A stretch of DNA of 64,000 nt, from the NCBI RefSeq assembly GCF_030719215.1, contig NZ_CP120983.1, positions 2,108,001 to 2,172,000 on the forward strand. Reading direction: 5' to 3'. The translations under genes and the position numbers were made by a program. Position 1 is the first letter of the stretch. The number at the start of each line of letters is the position of its first letter. Of this stretch, positions 15,864 through 24,509 are shown in pieces. The notes under the pieces are model-generated. The model saw only the letters and a program-made list of their open reading frames with translations. It did not search any database and was not told the origin of the DNA. Source of the stretch: Streptomyces sp. Alt3. Its GTDB lineage: Bacteria > Actinomycetota > Actinomycetes > Streptomycetales > Streptomycetaceae.

Positions 15864-18758
15864 TCAGTAGCTGGGGAGCCGGCGGGGGCCGAGATCGCTG
15901 CGGGCGGGCGGCGGGGCCAGCCGGACGCTCGCCCCGAGGACCGTCAGGCCCTGTGTGGCCACGACGACGGGTTCCAGGGCGACCGAGACCACCTCGGGGT
16001 GATCGTCGACCAGCCGCGACACCCTCAGGAGCAGCTCTTCGAGCGCCGCGGTGTCCGCCGGAGCGGCGCCACGCCAGCCGAACAGCACCGGAGCGGCCTT
16101 GATGGACCGGATCAGCTCGGCGACGTCACGGTCGGTGGCTGGCACCAGGCGGTGGGCCGTGTCGCCCAGCAGCTCGGAAGGCGCACCGGCCAGGCCGAAG
16201 GAGAGGACGGCACCGGCAGCCGCGTCGATGGTCGCCCTGACGACGGTGTCGACGCCCCTGGGGACCATGGCCTGGACGACGGGCCGGAGTTCGGCGGGCG
16301 TGCCGAGCAGCTCGGTGAGTTCGTCGTACGCCCTGCGCAGGGCGTTCTCGTTGACGAGGTCGAGCCGGACACCACCGAGGTCGGCCCGATGCCTCAGATG
16401 GGGTGCGGTGGTCTTGAGGGCGACCGGATAGCCGAGCTTCGCGGCGGCTGCGACGGCGGCCTCCGGGTCGGGTGCGGGAAGCGCCGGCCGTACGGACACT
16501 CCGTAGCGGGCGAGCAGTTCGCGCGCCTCGTCGTGGGTGAGGGGGCGGCCACGGGGGTCGGGGTCCGGGCCGAGGAGCGTCTCGATCAGCTCGGCGGTGC
16601 CGTGCTCGTCGATGGTCTCGTCGAGGAATTCGGGCACCTTGCCGGGAGCTGCCGCGTGGCGGCGCCACTGGGCGTACTTCACCACCTCGGCCAGCGCGCG
16701 GACGGCTCGCTCGGCGGCGGGGTAGGCGGGAATCCGCCCGGCGGAGGGCCCGGTGCCGTCGGTGGGGCCCGCGCCGTTCGTGGCCGCGGCGTCCTCGCCG
16801 GGCGTGGCCGGGGCGGAGGTCTGCGCCTGCGGGTCCGGAGCGGCCGGCTGCGGCCCGGGCCGAGCGGCCGTGCTGGGCCGAGCGGCCGTGCTCGTGGCGG
16901 CGGCGAGGGCCTGTGCCAGGCCGCCCATCTCCACGTGCACCACCGCCACCGGCTTCCCGGGCCCGGTGGACGCCGCCTCACGCAGGGCGGCCGCCAGGAC
17001 CTCGCCCTCGCCGGTCAGCGCTTCGCCGTTCTCACCGACCCAGGGGATCGCGGTGACGATCACGGCGTCGCAGGTGCGGTCGGCGAGCGCCTCGGCCAGT
17101 GCGCGCCGGAAGTCCTGCGGACTCGCCTCCGTGGTGAGGTCGCGGGGCGGGCGCGGGCGCAGCCCTTCGGCCAGGCAGGCGTCGTAGGTGAGGAGGCCGA
17201 GCGACTCGGAGTTGCCGAGGATCGCCACCCTGGGACCGTCCGGCAGGGGCTGGCCGGCGAGGAGCAGGCCGACGTCGACCATCTCCGTCACGGTGTCGAC
17301 GCGGATCACGCCCGCCTGACGCATCAGCGCGGAGACCGTCGCGTCGGGGATACGGCTGACGGGTACGGCGTGGCCCGGCGGATTGGTACCGCTGTGCCGG
17401 GCGCCCTTCACCACGACCACGGGCTTCACGGCGGCGGTCCGCCGGGCGAGCCGGGTGAACTTGCGTGGGTTGCCGAGTGATTCGAGGTACAGCAGGGCGA
17501 CATCGGTGTCCTGGTCCTCGTACCAGTACTGCAGGAAGTCGTTGCCCGAGACGTCGGCCCGGTTGCCCGCGGAGATGAAGGCCGACAGTCCGGCGCCCCG
17601 GCGGTGGAGCCCGGACAGGAGGGCGATCCCGATGGCTCCGGACTGGGTGAAGAGTCCGATGCGCCCGGCCTTGGGTGATTCGGGGGCGAGGGAGGCGTTG
17701 AGGCGGACCGCGTCGGAGGTGTTGATGATGCCGAAGGCGTTCGGGCCGATGATGCGCATGCCGTACGAGCGCGCCTGCCGCACCAGTTCCCGCTGCCGGT
17801 CCCGCCCTTGCGCGCCGCGCTCGGCGTAGCCGGCGGAGAGCACGACTACTCCCTGGACACCGTGTTCCCCGCAGTCGGCGACGACCTCGGGCACCCGGTC
17901 GGCCGGGACGGCGACGACCGCGAGGTCCACCTGCTCGCCGATCCCGCCCACGGAGCGGTGGGCGGGCACCCCCTCGACCGTGCCGAGGTCTTCGGCGAAC
18001 GACGTGTTCACCGCGTACGTGCGCCCGGTGAAGCCGGAACCGAGGAGGTTGCGCAGCACGGTCCGGCCGACGCCGCCGGGCGCACGGCCGACGCCGATGA
18101 CGGCGACGGACCCGGGGGCCAGCAGCCGCTGGACCGAACGTGCTTCGGCACGCTGTTCGCGGGCGCGCTGGACGGCGAGCGACTCGGCCGTGGGTTCCAG
18201 GTCGAGGGTGAGGTGGACCGAGCCGTCCTCGAAGCTCCGCTGCTGGGTGAACCCGGCGTCCCGGAACACTTTGATCATCTTGTTGTTGGCGGGCAGCACC
18301 TCGGCCGCGAAGCGGCGGATGCCCCGCTCCCTGGCGACCGCCGCGATGTGTTCGAGGAGGGCCGAGGCCACGCCGCGGCCCTGGTGGGCGTCCTGCACGA
18401 GGAAGGCGACCTCCGCCTCGTCCGCGGGGGCGGAGGCGGGCCTGCCCCGGTCGTCGATCCGGTCGAAGCGGACGGTGGCGATGAACTCGCCGCCGATCGT
18501 GACGGCCAGCCCCACCCGGTCGACGTAGTCGTGATGGGTGAAGCGGTGCACGTCCCGGGCGGAGAGACGCGGATACGGAGCGAAGAAGCGGTAGTACTTC
18601 GACTCGTCGGACACCTGCTCGTAGAAGCTGACCAGCCGCTCGGCGTCGTCCGTGGTGATGGGCCTGACGCGCGCGGTGCCACCGTCGCGGAGCACCACGT
18701 CCGCCTCCCAGTGGTCGGGGTACGCGTGATGCGGACTCTGCTCCGGAGTGGGCTCCAT
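15864..18758 (-). CDS. patA: GNAT / NDP-forming acyl-CoA synthetase fusion (PatA-type lysine acetyltransferase)
   Basis: A 964-aa fusion. Residues about 18-190 form a GNAT acetyltransferase with the acetyl-CoA motif HQGRGVASALLEH. Residues about 215-340 are a CoA-binding Rossmann domain (VAVIGVGRAPGGVGRTVLRN), then succinyl-CoA-ligase-like flavodoxin domains (residues about 350-660) including GLFTQSGAIGIALL and ILGNSESLGLL. A low-complexity linker follows at about 625-680, then an ATP-grasp domain that ends near residue 950. The GNAT-first order matches the S. lividans acetyltransferase reported to inactivate acetoacetyl-CoA synthetase (recalled literature). ATG at 18758 preferred over TTG two codons upstream. 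Confidence 0.88.
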   Translation of the reverse strand: MEPTPEQSPHHAYPDHWEADVVLRDGGTARVRPITTDDAERLVSFYEQVSDESKYYRFFAPYPRLSARDVHRFTHHDYVDRVGLAVTIGGEFIATVRFDRIDDRGRPASAPADEAEVAFLVQDAHQGRGVASALLEHIAAVARERGIRRFAAEVLPANNKMIKVFRDAGFTQQRSFEDGSVHLTLDLEPTAESLAVQRAREQRAEARSVQRLLAPGSVAVIGVGRAPGGVGRTVLRNLLGSGFTGRTYAVNTSFAEDLGTVEGVPAHRSVGGIGEQVDLAVVAVPADRVPEVVADCGEHGVQGVVVLSAGYAERGAQGRDRQRELVRQARSYGMRIIGPNAFGIINTSDAVRLNASLAPESPKAGRIGLFTQSGAIGIALLSGLHRRGAGLSAFISAGNRADVSGNDFLQYWYEDQDTDVALLYLESLGNPRKFTRLARRTAAVKPVVVVKGARHSGTNPPGHAVPVSRIPDATVSALMRQAGVIRVDTVTEMVDVGLLLAGQPLPDGPRVAILGNSESLGLLTYDACLAEGLRPRPPRDLTTEASPQDFRRALAEALADRTCDAVIVTAIPWVGENGEALTGEGEVLAAALREAASTGPGKPVAVVHVEMGGLAQALAAATSTAARPSTAARPGPQPAAPDPQAQTSAPATPGEDAAATNGAGPTDGTGPSAGRIPAYPAAERAVRALAEVVKYAQWRRHAAAPGKVPEFLDETIDEHGTAELIETLLGPDPDPRGRPLTHDEARELLARYGVSVRPALPAPDPEAAVAAAAKLGYPVALKTTAPHLRHRADLGGVRLDLVNENALRRAYDELTELLGTPAELRPVVQAMVPRGVDTVVRATIDAAAGAVLSFGLAGAPSELLGDTAHRLVPATDRDVAELIRSIKAAPVLFGWRGAAPADTAALEELLLRVSRLVDDHPEVVSVALEPVVVATQGLTVLGASVRLAPPPARSDLGPRRLPSY

Positions 18759-18922
18759 GGGCAAAGCCTACGGCCCGGGGCACCGGTCGCGGTGGGGCGG
18801 TGGCAGGGGCACGCTGGGGAGCCGGCGGGCGGTGGGCGACCGGCTTGCGGTGCCCGGCACAGCAGTCCGCACCGCATGAGAGACTGGTCTAGACAACTCA
18901 TCGTTACGTGAAGGGCAGAACC

Positions 18923-19204
18923 ATGGCTGAGCGCCGCGTCAACGTCGGTTGGGCCGAGGGCCTGCACGCCCGCCCCGCTTCCATCTTCGTCCGTGCCGCC
19001 ACGGCCTCCGGCGTCCCCGTGACGATCGCCAAGGCCGACGGCAACCCGGTCAACGCCGCGTCGATGCTCGCGGTGCTCGGCCTGGGCGCCCAGGGCGGCG
19101 AGGAGATCGTGCTCGCGTCCGAGGCCGACAACGCCGAGGTCGCCCTGGACCGTCTGGCGAAGCTGGTGGCGGAGGGGCTCGAGGAGCTCCCGGAGACCGT
19201 CTGA
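18923..19204 (+). CDS. ptsH: Phosphocarrier protein HPr
   Basis: Cytosolic phosphocarrier of the sugar phosphotransferase system, 93 aa. His15 in GLHARPAS is the enzyme I phosphorylation site. The segment NAASMLAVLGLG around Ser46 corresponds to the regulatory serine region, though the flanking sequence is of the actinobacterial type that may lack HPr kinase control. The ATG at 18923 is preceded by AAGGGCAG. It is isolated from other pts genes and ends at a strong terminator. Divergent from the acetyltransferase fusion. Confidence 0.95.
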   Translation: MAERRVNVGWAEGLHARPASIFVRAATASGVPVTIAKADGNPVNAASMLAVLGLGAQGGEEIVLASEADNAEVALDRLAKLVAEGLEELPETV

Positions 19205-19235
19205 TCCCGGCCACTTCGCGCCGGAATTTTCCTGC

Positions 19236-19274
19236 GGAAAGCCGCGGCATCCCTCAGGGGATCCGCGGCTTTCC
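19236..19274 (+). terminator. Terminator of ptsH
   Basis: GGAAAGCCGCGG at 19236-19247 pairs perfectly with 19263-19274; the right arm is followed by CTGTTTCCC. Located 32 bp after the ptsH stop codon. Confidence 0.83.
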
Positions 19275-19375
19275 CTGTTTCCCGACCCGGCACATACGGC
19301 ACCCGGAAACACCTGAATCAGGGCAGCAAAAAGAAAGCCCTTCGATAATTACCTTCTTTGTATACGGCGCAATTG

Positions 19376-20080
19376 TTAATGGCGGACTCCCGCGATGTTT
19401 ACGGGGTGTTGCGAAGTCCTCACCCGGGCCGTGCCCGCAGCGCGTGCCGGGCGGTCCGCGCGCCGCAGCCGGTGGGCGGCGGTGGCCCGCTCCGCGTGCT
19501 GGGCGGCGAGCACCCGGGCCCGCTCCGCGTCACGACGCGCCACGGCGTCGACGAGGGCGCCGTGCTCGGCCCACGAGTCGGCGGGACGGACCGGCTGTTC
19601 GACGGCGTACATCCAGGCGATCTTGTGCCGGAGTTGGGTGAGGAGCGCGATCAGCGAGGGACTGCCCGACGCCTGGGCGAGCGTCTCGTGGAACCAGCCT
19701 CCCAGGGAACGCAGATCCTCCCCCTCGCCTCTGCGTACCCGCTCCTGCCCCAGTCTGACCAGGCCACGGAGCACCTTGAGATGCGCCTCGGTGCGACGCT
19801 GCGCGGCTCGGGCGGCACCGAGGGGCTCCAGGAGCATGCGCATCTCCAGGAGATCCGCGGCCTCCTGCTCCGTGGGCTCGGCGACACAGGCACCGGCGTG
19901 CCGGCGGGTGACGACGAACCCCTCGGACTCCAGAGTGCGCAGCGCCTCACGCACGGGAACGCGGGAGACCCCGTACCGACGCGCGAGCACCTCTTCGGTG
20001 AGGCGGCTGCCCCGCTCGTAGACACCGGAGACGATGTCGTCACGGATTGCCGTGCATACCGAATGCGCGGGAATGCGCAT
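19376..20080 (-). CDS. GntR family (FCD/FadR-type) transcriptional regulator
   Basis: DNA-binding regulator of 234 aa. The N-terminal winged helix (residues about 8-70) has the GntR signature RLTEEVLARRYGVSRVPVREALRTLESEG; the C-terminal helical FCD ligand domain (about 80-205) includes DLLEMRMLLEPLGA and FHETLAQASGSP. The ligand is unknown; FCD members bind acyl-CoAs or organic acids. GGAGG lies 7 nt before the ATG. The extreme C-terminus (Arg/Ala/His-rich) extends beyond the domain. No obvious target operon is adjacent. Confidence 0.88.
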   Translation of the reverse strand: MRIPAHSVCTAIRDDIVSGVYERGSRLTEEVLARRYGVSRVPVREALRTLESEGFVVTRRHAGACVAEPTEQEAADLLEMRMLLEPLGAARAAQRRTEAHLKVLRGLVRLGQERVRRGEGEDLRSLGGWFHETLAQASGSPSLIALLTQLRHKIAWMYAVEQPVRPADSWAEHGALVDAVARRDAERARVLAAQHAERATAAHRLRRADRPARAAGTARVRTSQHPVNIAGVRH

Positions 20081-20182
20081 GTCCGAACCTCCGCCTTAAT
20101 CCCCGCGAAAACGCGGCCGATCGACGCCTGTTCCGTGACTCTATTGCAACCGGCCCGAATTTCCGACGGCGGGGTGGAATCC

Positions 20183-20245
20183 ATGGATATCTTCTGGCCA
20201 GGCAGCACTTCCGCGAGGGCTCCGGCGCGCGCGCTTTGGCGCTGA
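20183..20245 (+). CDS. Candidate 20-aa small ORF before a terminator
   Basis: A short frame reading MDIFWPGSTSARAPARALWR ends 1-2 bp before or inside the base of the strong hairpin at 20244-20287. GGGGTGGA lies 6-7 nt before the ATG. It is oriented divergently from the GntR gene. There is no conservation evidence available here, so it may be chance. Confidence 0.2.
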   Translation: MDIFWPGSTSARAPARALWR

Positions 20246-20287
20246 CGCGACGAAGGCCCCGGCAGATGCCGGGGCCTTCGTCGCGTC
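20244..20287. terminator. Very strong terminator downstream of the M23 peptidase gene
   Basis: A 20-21-bp perfect inverted repeat (20244-20264 with 20267-20287, including CGACGAAGGCCCCGGC) with a minimal loop, 31 bp beyond the minus-strand M23 stop codon. It is symmetrical and can act on both strands. Confidence 0.88.
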
Positions 20288-20317
20288 CGTGCGGGCGCTG
20301 TGTCCTGCTGCGTGGGG

Positions 20318-21109
20318 TCAGACCTGGACGCCGTGGGCACGGAGGTAGGCGACGGGGTCCATGTCCGAGCCGTACTCGGGGGTGGTGCGGGCCTCGAAGT
20401 GCAGGTGCGGACCGGTGGAGTTGCCGGTCGAGCCGGAGAGGCCGATCTGCTCGCCCGATCCGATGCTCTGACCGACGGAGACGCCGATCGAGGAGAGGTG
20501 GCCGTACTGGGTGTACGTGCCGTCCTTCATCTTGAGCACGATGTTGTTGCCGTACGCGCCGCCCCAGCCGGCCTCGACGACCGTGCCGGCGCCGACGGCG
20601 ACGACGGAGCTGCCGGAAGCGGCCTGGAAGTCCACGCCGGAGTGGCTACCGGAGGACCAGAGAGCGCCGCCGGACTTGTATCCGGTGGTGACGTGGGATC
20701 CGGCGACCGGCAGGTGGAAGGCGTTCAGCCGGGCGCGCTCGGCGGCGCGGGCGGCACGCGCCTTCTCCTCGCGGGCCTCCTTGGCGCGGGCCTCGGCCTT
20801 GCGCTCGGCCTCGGCCTTCGCCTCCGCCTTCGCCTTGGCTTCGGCCGCGGCCTTCGCGGCGACTTCGGCCTGGTGCTTCTGGGCCTTCGCCTGGGCCTCG
20901 ATCTGGGCGGCGAGGGTGGTGTCGAGGGCGACGGTCTGGGTGAGGCCGGTGCTGCCGGCGGTGACCTCGGAGTCCGCGGCGAGAGCCGGGGAGGCCGTGG
21001 CGCCGATGACGCCGGTGGTGGCCAGGGCCGCGATGCCGGCGACCTTGGCGCTCTTGCGCGTCAGTCGGCTCGGGGCACGGTGCTTCCCGGTGGCACGGAT
21101 GAACGCCAT
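20318..21109 (-). CDS. Secreted M23 family metallopeptidase (peptidoglycan endopeptidase)
   Basis: Secreted LytM-type cell wall hydrolase, 263 aa. A basic N-region and hydrophobic core end in ATASPALA-AD, a clear signal peptidase I site near residue 44. Residues about 65-130 are an Ala/Lys/Glu-rich coiled coil. The C-terminal M23 domain has the zinc motif HSGVDF and the downstream HLHFEA, with TGYKSGGALW before it. Such enzymes cleave peptide cross-links. A c-di-AMP riboswitch precedes it, consistent with known control of Streptomyces cell wall hydrolases. It is monocistronic, ending at a strong hairpin. Confidence 0.93.
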   Translation of the reverse strand: MAFIRATGKHRAPSRLTRKSAKVAGIAALATTGVIGATASPALAADSEVTAGSTGLTQTVALDTTLAAQIEAQAKAQKHQAEVAAKAAAEAKAKAEAKAEAERKAEARAKEAREEKARAARAAERARLNAFHLPVAGSHVTTGYKSGGALWSSGSHSGVDFQAASGSSVVAVGAGTVVEAGWGGAYGNNIVLKMKDGTYTQYGHLSSIGVSVGQSIGSGEQIGLSGSTGNSTGPHLHFEARTTPEYGSDMDPVAYLRAHGVQV

Positions 21110-21135
21110 GGAGTGGCTGGTCCTTTCCTTCCTTC

Positions 21136-21290
21136 TCGCCTACCGGGTTAGCTGACGGGTTCGGAGCAGGAAGGTCTCCTACGGGCCGCCGGGCCTCTGA
21201 CGAGGCACGGAGATCCGATTCACCCCAGGGACTTCGTGGGTCCCCGGCTCCCCAGGCTCGCGCCTGACGGGGACTCGGCGATGACTGTCC
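21136..21290 (-). ncRNA. c-di-AMP riboswitch (ydaO-yuaA type)
   Basis: The minus-strand leader of the M23 gene carries the class hallmarks: GGGGAGCCGGGGACCCA, then GGGGTGAATC, and the 3' conserved GAACCCGTCAGCTAACCCGG (ends near 21139) followed by TAGGCG. Boundaries are approximate. In streptomycetes this class controls resuscitation-promoting factor and other wall-lytic enzymes and normally shuts expression off when c-di-AMP binds (established knowledge). It ends about 26 nt before the start codon, leaving AGGAAAGGACC as the ribosome site. Confidence 0.9.
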
Positions 21291-21332
21291 GGCGCCGCGG
21301 GCGCGGCAATCGTCCGGCGGACAGCCGGGCCG

Positions 21333-21362
21333 ACGCTAGAGCGGGGCGCTTTCCCTCACCAA
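21333..21362 (-). promoter_or_regulatory. Putative promoter of the riboswitch-controlled M23 gene
   Basis: On the minus strand TTGGTG (21357-21362) and TAGCGT (21333-21338) are separated by 18 bp, a reasonable housekeeping promoter. It would place the start site near 21326, about 36 nt before the riboswitch. Confidence 0.4.
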
Positions 21363-21431
21363 ACGGAAAGGGTCTTTTGTCGCACATCCCACAGGATGAA
21401 TGACGCTATAGACCTCGAAACGGACACATGA

Positions 21432-21467
21432 CGGAACCCCGGCGAGCACACGCCCGCCGGGGTTCCG
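21432..21467. terminator. Terminator of the M16 peptidase operon
   Basis: CGGAACCCCGGCG at 21432-21444 pairs with 21455-21467 (13 bp). It lies 26 bp beyond the minus-strand M16 stop codon. Confidence 0.8.
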
Positions 21468-21492
21468 CCATGTCCTGTTCTGTCGGCTTCAG

Positions 21493-22905
21493 TCAGCCGC
21501 TGACGACGGACACCTCGCCGATTCCGAGCGCCCTGACAGGCTCCGCGATCTGCGCGGCGTCCCCGACCAGGACGGTGACGAGCCGGTCGACGGGGAACGC
21601 GTTGACCACGGCGGCGGTCGCCTCGACCGTGCCGGTCGCGGCCAGGCGGGCGTACAGCTCGGCCTGGTAGTCGTCCGGAAGGTGCTGCTCCACCTGGTCG
21701 GCGAGGGTGCCCGCGACGGAGGCCGCCGTCTCGTACTTCAGCGGGGCGACGCCCACGAGGTTCTGCACCGCAGTCTCGCGTTCGGCGTCGGTGAGGCCCT
21801 CGGCCGCCAGGGTGCGCAGGACCTTCCACAGGTCGTCCAGCGCGGGACCGGTGGACTCCGTGTCGACCGAGCCGCTGATGGCGAGCATCGCGGCGCCGGT
21901 CGCCCCGGAGGAGGAACCCGGCGCAGTCGAGCGAAGCACCTGCCCGAAGGCCCGCACGCCGTAGGTGTAGCCCTTCTCCTCACGCAGCACGCGGTCCAGC
22001 CGCGAGGTCAGCGTGCCACCCAGGCAGTACGTGCCGAGGACCTGGGCGGGCCACACGCTGTCGTGCCGGTCCGCGCCGATGCGGCCGATCAGCAGCTGCG
22101 TCTGCACGGCTCCGGGACGGTCCACGATGACCACGCGGCCGGTGTCGTCCGCGGTGATCGGGGGGACGGGCCGGGCCTGGCCGGCGTTGCCCGACCAGTC
22201 CCCCACGGTGTCGGCGAGGAGCGCGTCCAGGTCCACCCCGGTGAGGTCGCCGACGACGACCGCCGTCGCGGTGGACGGGCGGACATGGGCGTCGTAGAAG
22301 GCGCGTACGGCGGCGGCGTCGATCCGGCGGACCGTCTCCTCCGTGCCCTGGCGCGGACGCGACATCCGCGCCGTGGCGGGGAAGAGCTCCTTGGAGAGCT
22401 GCTTGGCGGCCCGGCGGGCCGGGTTGGCCTGCTCGTGCGGGATCTCGTCGAGCCGGTTGCCCACCAGCCGCTCGATCTCGCTCTCCGCGAAGGCCGGGGC
22501 CCGCAGGGACTCGGCGACGAGGCCGAGGGCCTTGGCCAGCCGGGAGACCGGGACCTCCAGGGAGACGCGGAGGCCCGGGTGGTCCGCATGGGCGTCCAGC
22601 GTGGCGCCGCACCGCTCCAGCTCGGCGGCGAACTCCTCCGCGGAGCGCTTGTCGGTGCCCTCGGACAGTGCGCGCGCCATGATCGTGGCCACACCGTCCA
22701 GCCCCTCGGGCTCGGCGTCCAGCGGGGCGTCGAGGAAGATCTCCACGGCGACGATCTGCTGGCCCGGCCGGTGACAGCGCAACACGGTCAGCCCGTTGGG
22801 CAGGGCGCCCCGCTCGGGTGCGGGGAAGGCCCAGGGCCGGGCCTCGCCGGCGGTCGGCTGCGGGTGGTACTCCATCGCTACTCCAGTCACGGCGGCGTCG
22901 GTCAC
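21493..22905 (-). CDS. M16 family peptidase-like protein, catalytically inactive partner
   Basis: A 470-aa two-lobed M16 (pitrilysin/MPP) homologue. The zinc motif HxxEH is replaced at the equivalent place (GLDGVATIMARALSEGT), so it should not hydrolyse peptides itself. The C-terminal lobe is well kept, with the substrate-binding arginine/tyrosine motif REEKGYTYGVRAFG. Its GTG start overlaps the stop of the active M16 gene by 4 nt. By analogy with MPP alpha/beta and other bacterial pairs, it likely forms a heterodimer with its neighbour. Confidence 0.88.
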   Translation of the reverse strand: MTDAAVTGVAMEYHPQPTAGEARPWAFPAPERGALPNGLTVLRCHRPGQQIVAVEIFLDAPLDAEPEGLDGVATIMARALSEGTDKRSAEEFAAELERCGATLDAHADHPGLRVSLEVPVSRLAKALGLVAESLRAPAFAESEIERLVGNRLDEIPHEQANPARRAAKQLSKELFPATARMSRPRQGTEETVRRIDAAAVRAFYDAHVRPSTATAVVVGDLTGVDLDALLADTVGDWSGNAGQARPVPPITADDTGRVVIVDRPGAVQTQLLIGRIGADRHDSVWPAQVLGTYCLGGTLTSRLDRVLREEKGYTYGVRAFGQVLRSTAPGSSSGATGAAMLAISGSVDTESTGPALDDLWKVLRTLAAEGLTDAERETAVQNLVGVAPLKYETAASVAGTLADQVEQHLPDDYQAELYARLAATGTVEATAAVVNAFPVDRLVTVLVGDAAQIAEPVRALGIGEVSVVSG

Positions 22906-24263
22906 TTGTCGGCCCCCTCGTGCGCGTCGGTGCCTTCGGCCCCGTCGGTCTCATCGGCCGGTTCGACCGGCTCGTAGACCAGGACCGCACGGTTGTCGGG
23001 GCGCAGGTGCGCCCGGGCGGCGGCCTTGACCTCGTCGGCCGTCACGTCCAGGACGCGACCCACTGCGGTCAGGGCGAGCTGGGGGTCACCGAACAGGACG
23101 GCGTACCGGCACAGTTCGTCCGCGCGGCCGGAGACCGTGCCCAGCCGGTCGAGCCACTCGCGCTCCAACTGCGCCTGCGCCCGCTCCATTTCCTCCGGAG
23201 TCGGGCCCTCCTCGGCAAAGCGGGCCAGTTCCTCGTCGACGGCCGACTCGATCTGCGGCACCTCGACACCGCCGGACGTCTTGACGTCCAGCCAGCCCAG
23301 CGAGGGCGCACCGGCCAGCCTGAGGAGCCCGAACCCGGCGGCGACGGCCGTACGGTCACGGCGGACCAGGCGGTTGTGCAGCCTGGACGACTCACCGCCG
23401 CCGAGCACGGTCAGCGCCAGGTCCGCGGCGTCGCACTCGCGCGTACCGTCCTGCGGCAGGCGGTACGCGGCCATCAGCGCACGCGCGGGGACCTCCTCCC
23501 GGACCACTTCGCGCAGCTGCTCGCCGATGATGCCGGGCAGCGCGCCGTCGCGCGGGGGCTGCTTGCCGTCGTGGGAGGGGATGGAACCGAAGTACTTCTC
23601 GATCCAGGCGAGCGTCTGCTCCGGGTCGATGTCCCCGACGACGGAGAGGACCGCGTTGTTCGGCGCGTAGTACGTCCGGAAGAACGCCTGGGCGTCCTCC
23701 AGGGTCGCCGCGTCCAGGTCGGCCATCGAGCCGATCGGCGTGTGGTGGTACGGGTGGCCCTCCGGGTAGGCGAGCGCGGTGAGCTTCTCGAAGGCCGTGC
23801 CGTACGGGACGTTGTCGTAGCGCTGGCGGCGCTCGTTCTTCACGACGTCCCGCTGGTTCTCCATGGACTCCTCGTCGAGCGCGGCGAGCAGCGAGCCCAT
23901 CCGGTCGGCCTCGAGCCACAGGGCCAGCTCCAGCTGGTGCGTGGGCATCGTCTCGAAGTAGTTGGTGCGCTCGAAGCTGGTCGTGCCGTTCAGGGAACCA
24001 CCGGCCCCCTGCACCAGCTCGAAGTGCCCGTTCCCCTTGACCTGGCCCGAGCCCTGGAACATCAGGTGCTCGAAAAGGTGAGCCAGTCCCGTGCGTCCCT
24101 TGACCTCGTGCCGGGAGCCGACGTCGTACCAGAGGCAGACCGCGGCGACGGGGGTCAGATGGTCCTCGGAGAGCACCACGCGCAGGCCGTTGGCCAAGCG
24201 GTGCTCGGTCGCCGTCAAGCCGCCGGAACCGGCCTGGGCTGTGGCCGTGTGACCCATGGGCAT
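22902..24263 (-). CDS. M16 family zinc peptidase (active subunit)
   Basis: A 453-aa pitrilysin-type protease. The inverted zinc motif HLFEH is at residues 62-66, preceded by the typical GRTGLA, and followed by SFERTNYFETMP. The C-terminal inactive lobe contains GGGESSRLHNRLVRRD. No signal peptide is present, so it is probably cytosolic. The ATG at 24263 has GAAGGGA upstream. It heads a two-gene operon with the inactive homologue. Its substrate is unknown; M16 family members degrade small or partly folded peptides. Confidence 0.9.
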   Translation of the reverse strand: MPMGHTATAQAGSGGLTATEHRLANGLRVVLSEDHLTPVAAVCLWYDVGSRHEVKGRTGLAHLFEHLMFQGSGQVKGNGHFELVQGAGGSLNGTTSFERTNYFETMPTHQLELALWLEADRMGSLLAALDEESMENQRDVVKNERRQRYDNVPYGTAFEKLTALAYPEGHPYHHTPIGSMADLDAATLEDAQAFFRTYYAPNNAVLSVVGDIDPEQTLAWIEKYFGSIPSHDGKQPPRDGALPGIIGEQLREVVREEVPARALMAAYRLPQDGTRECDAADLALTVLGGGESSRLHNRLVRRDRTAVAAGFGLLRLAGAPSLGWLDVKTSGGVEVPQIESAVDEELARFAEEGPTPEEMERAQAQLEREWLDRLGTVSGRADELCRYAVLFGDPQLALTAVGRVLDVTADEVKAAARAHLRPDNRAVLVYEPVEPADETDGAEGTDAHEGADK

Positions 24264-24509
24264 GTACGTCCCTTCGATCGGTACAGGATTTCCTGCCGGA
24301 CCTGCCACTCTAGGCAAGCGCACGGGCACCTGGCGAAGTTCCCGTCGGGTGAATGTTGTCGTAGATGCTGCCGTAATCAGGGGCTCCGTGCAGGGCCCGG
24401 GGGCCGCTTCGGACGGGTCGAGGTCGGGGTTGTCGGTGCGGCGGTCCACAATGGTCGGCGTCAGAACCTGAGGTTGCCCGACAGAATCTGTGAAGGAGTC
24501 GCAGCCGCG

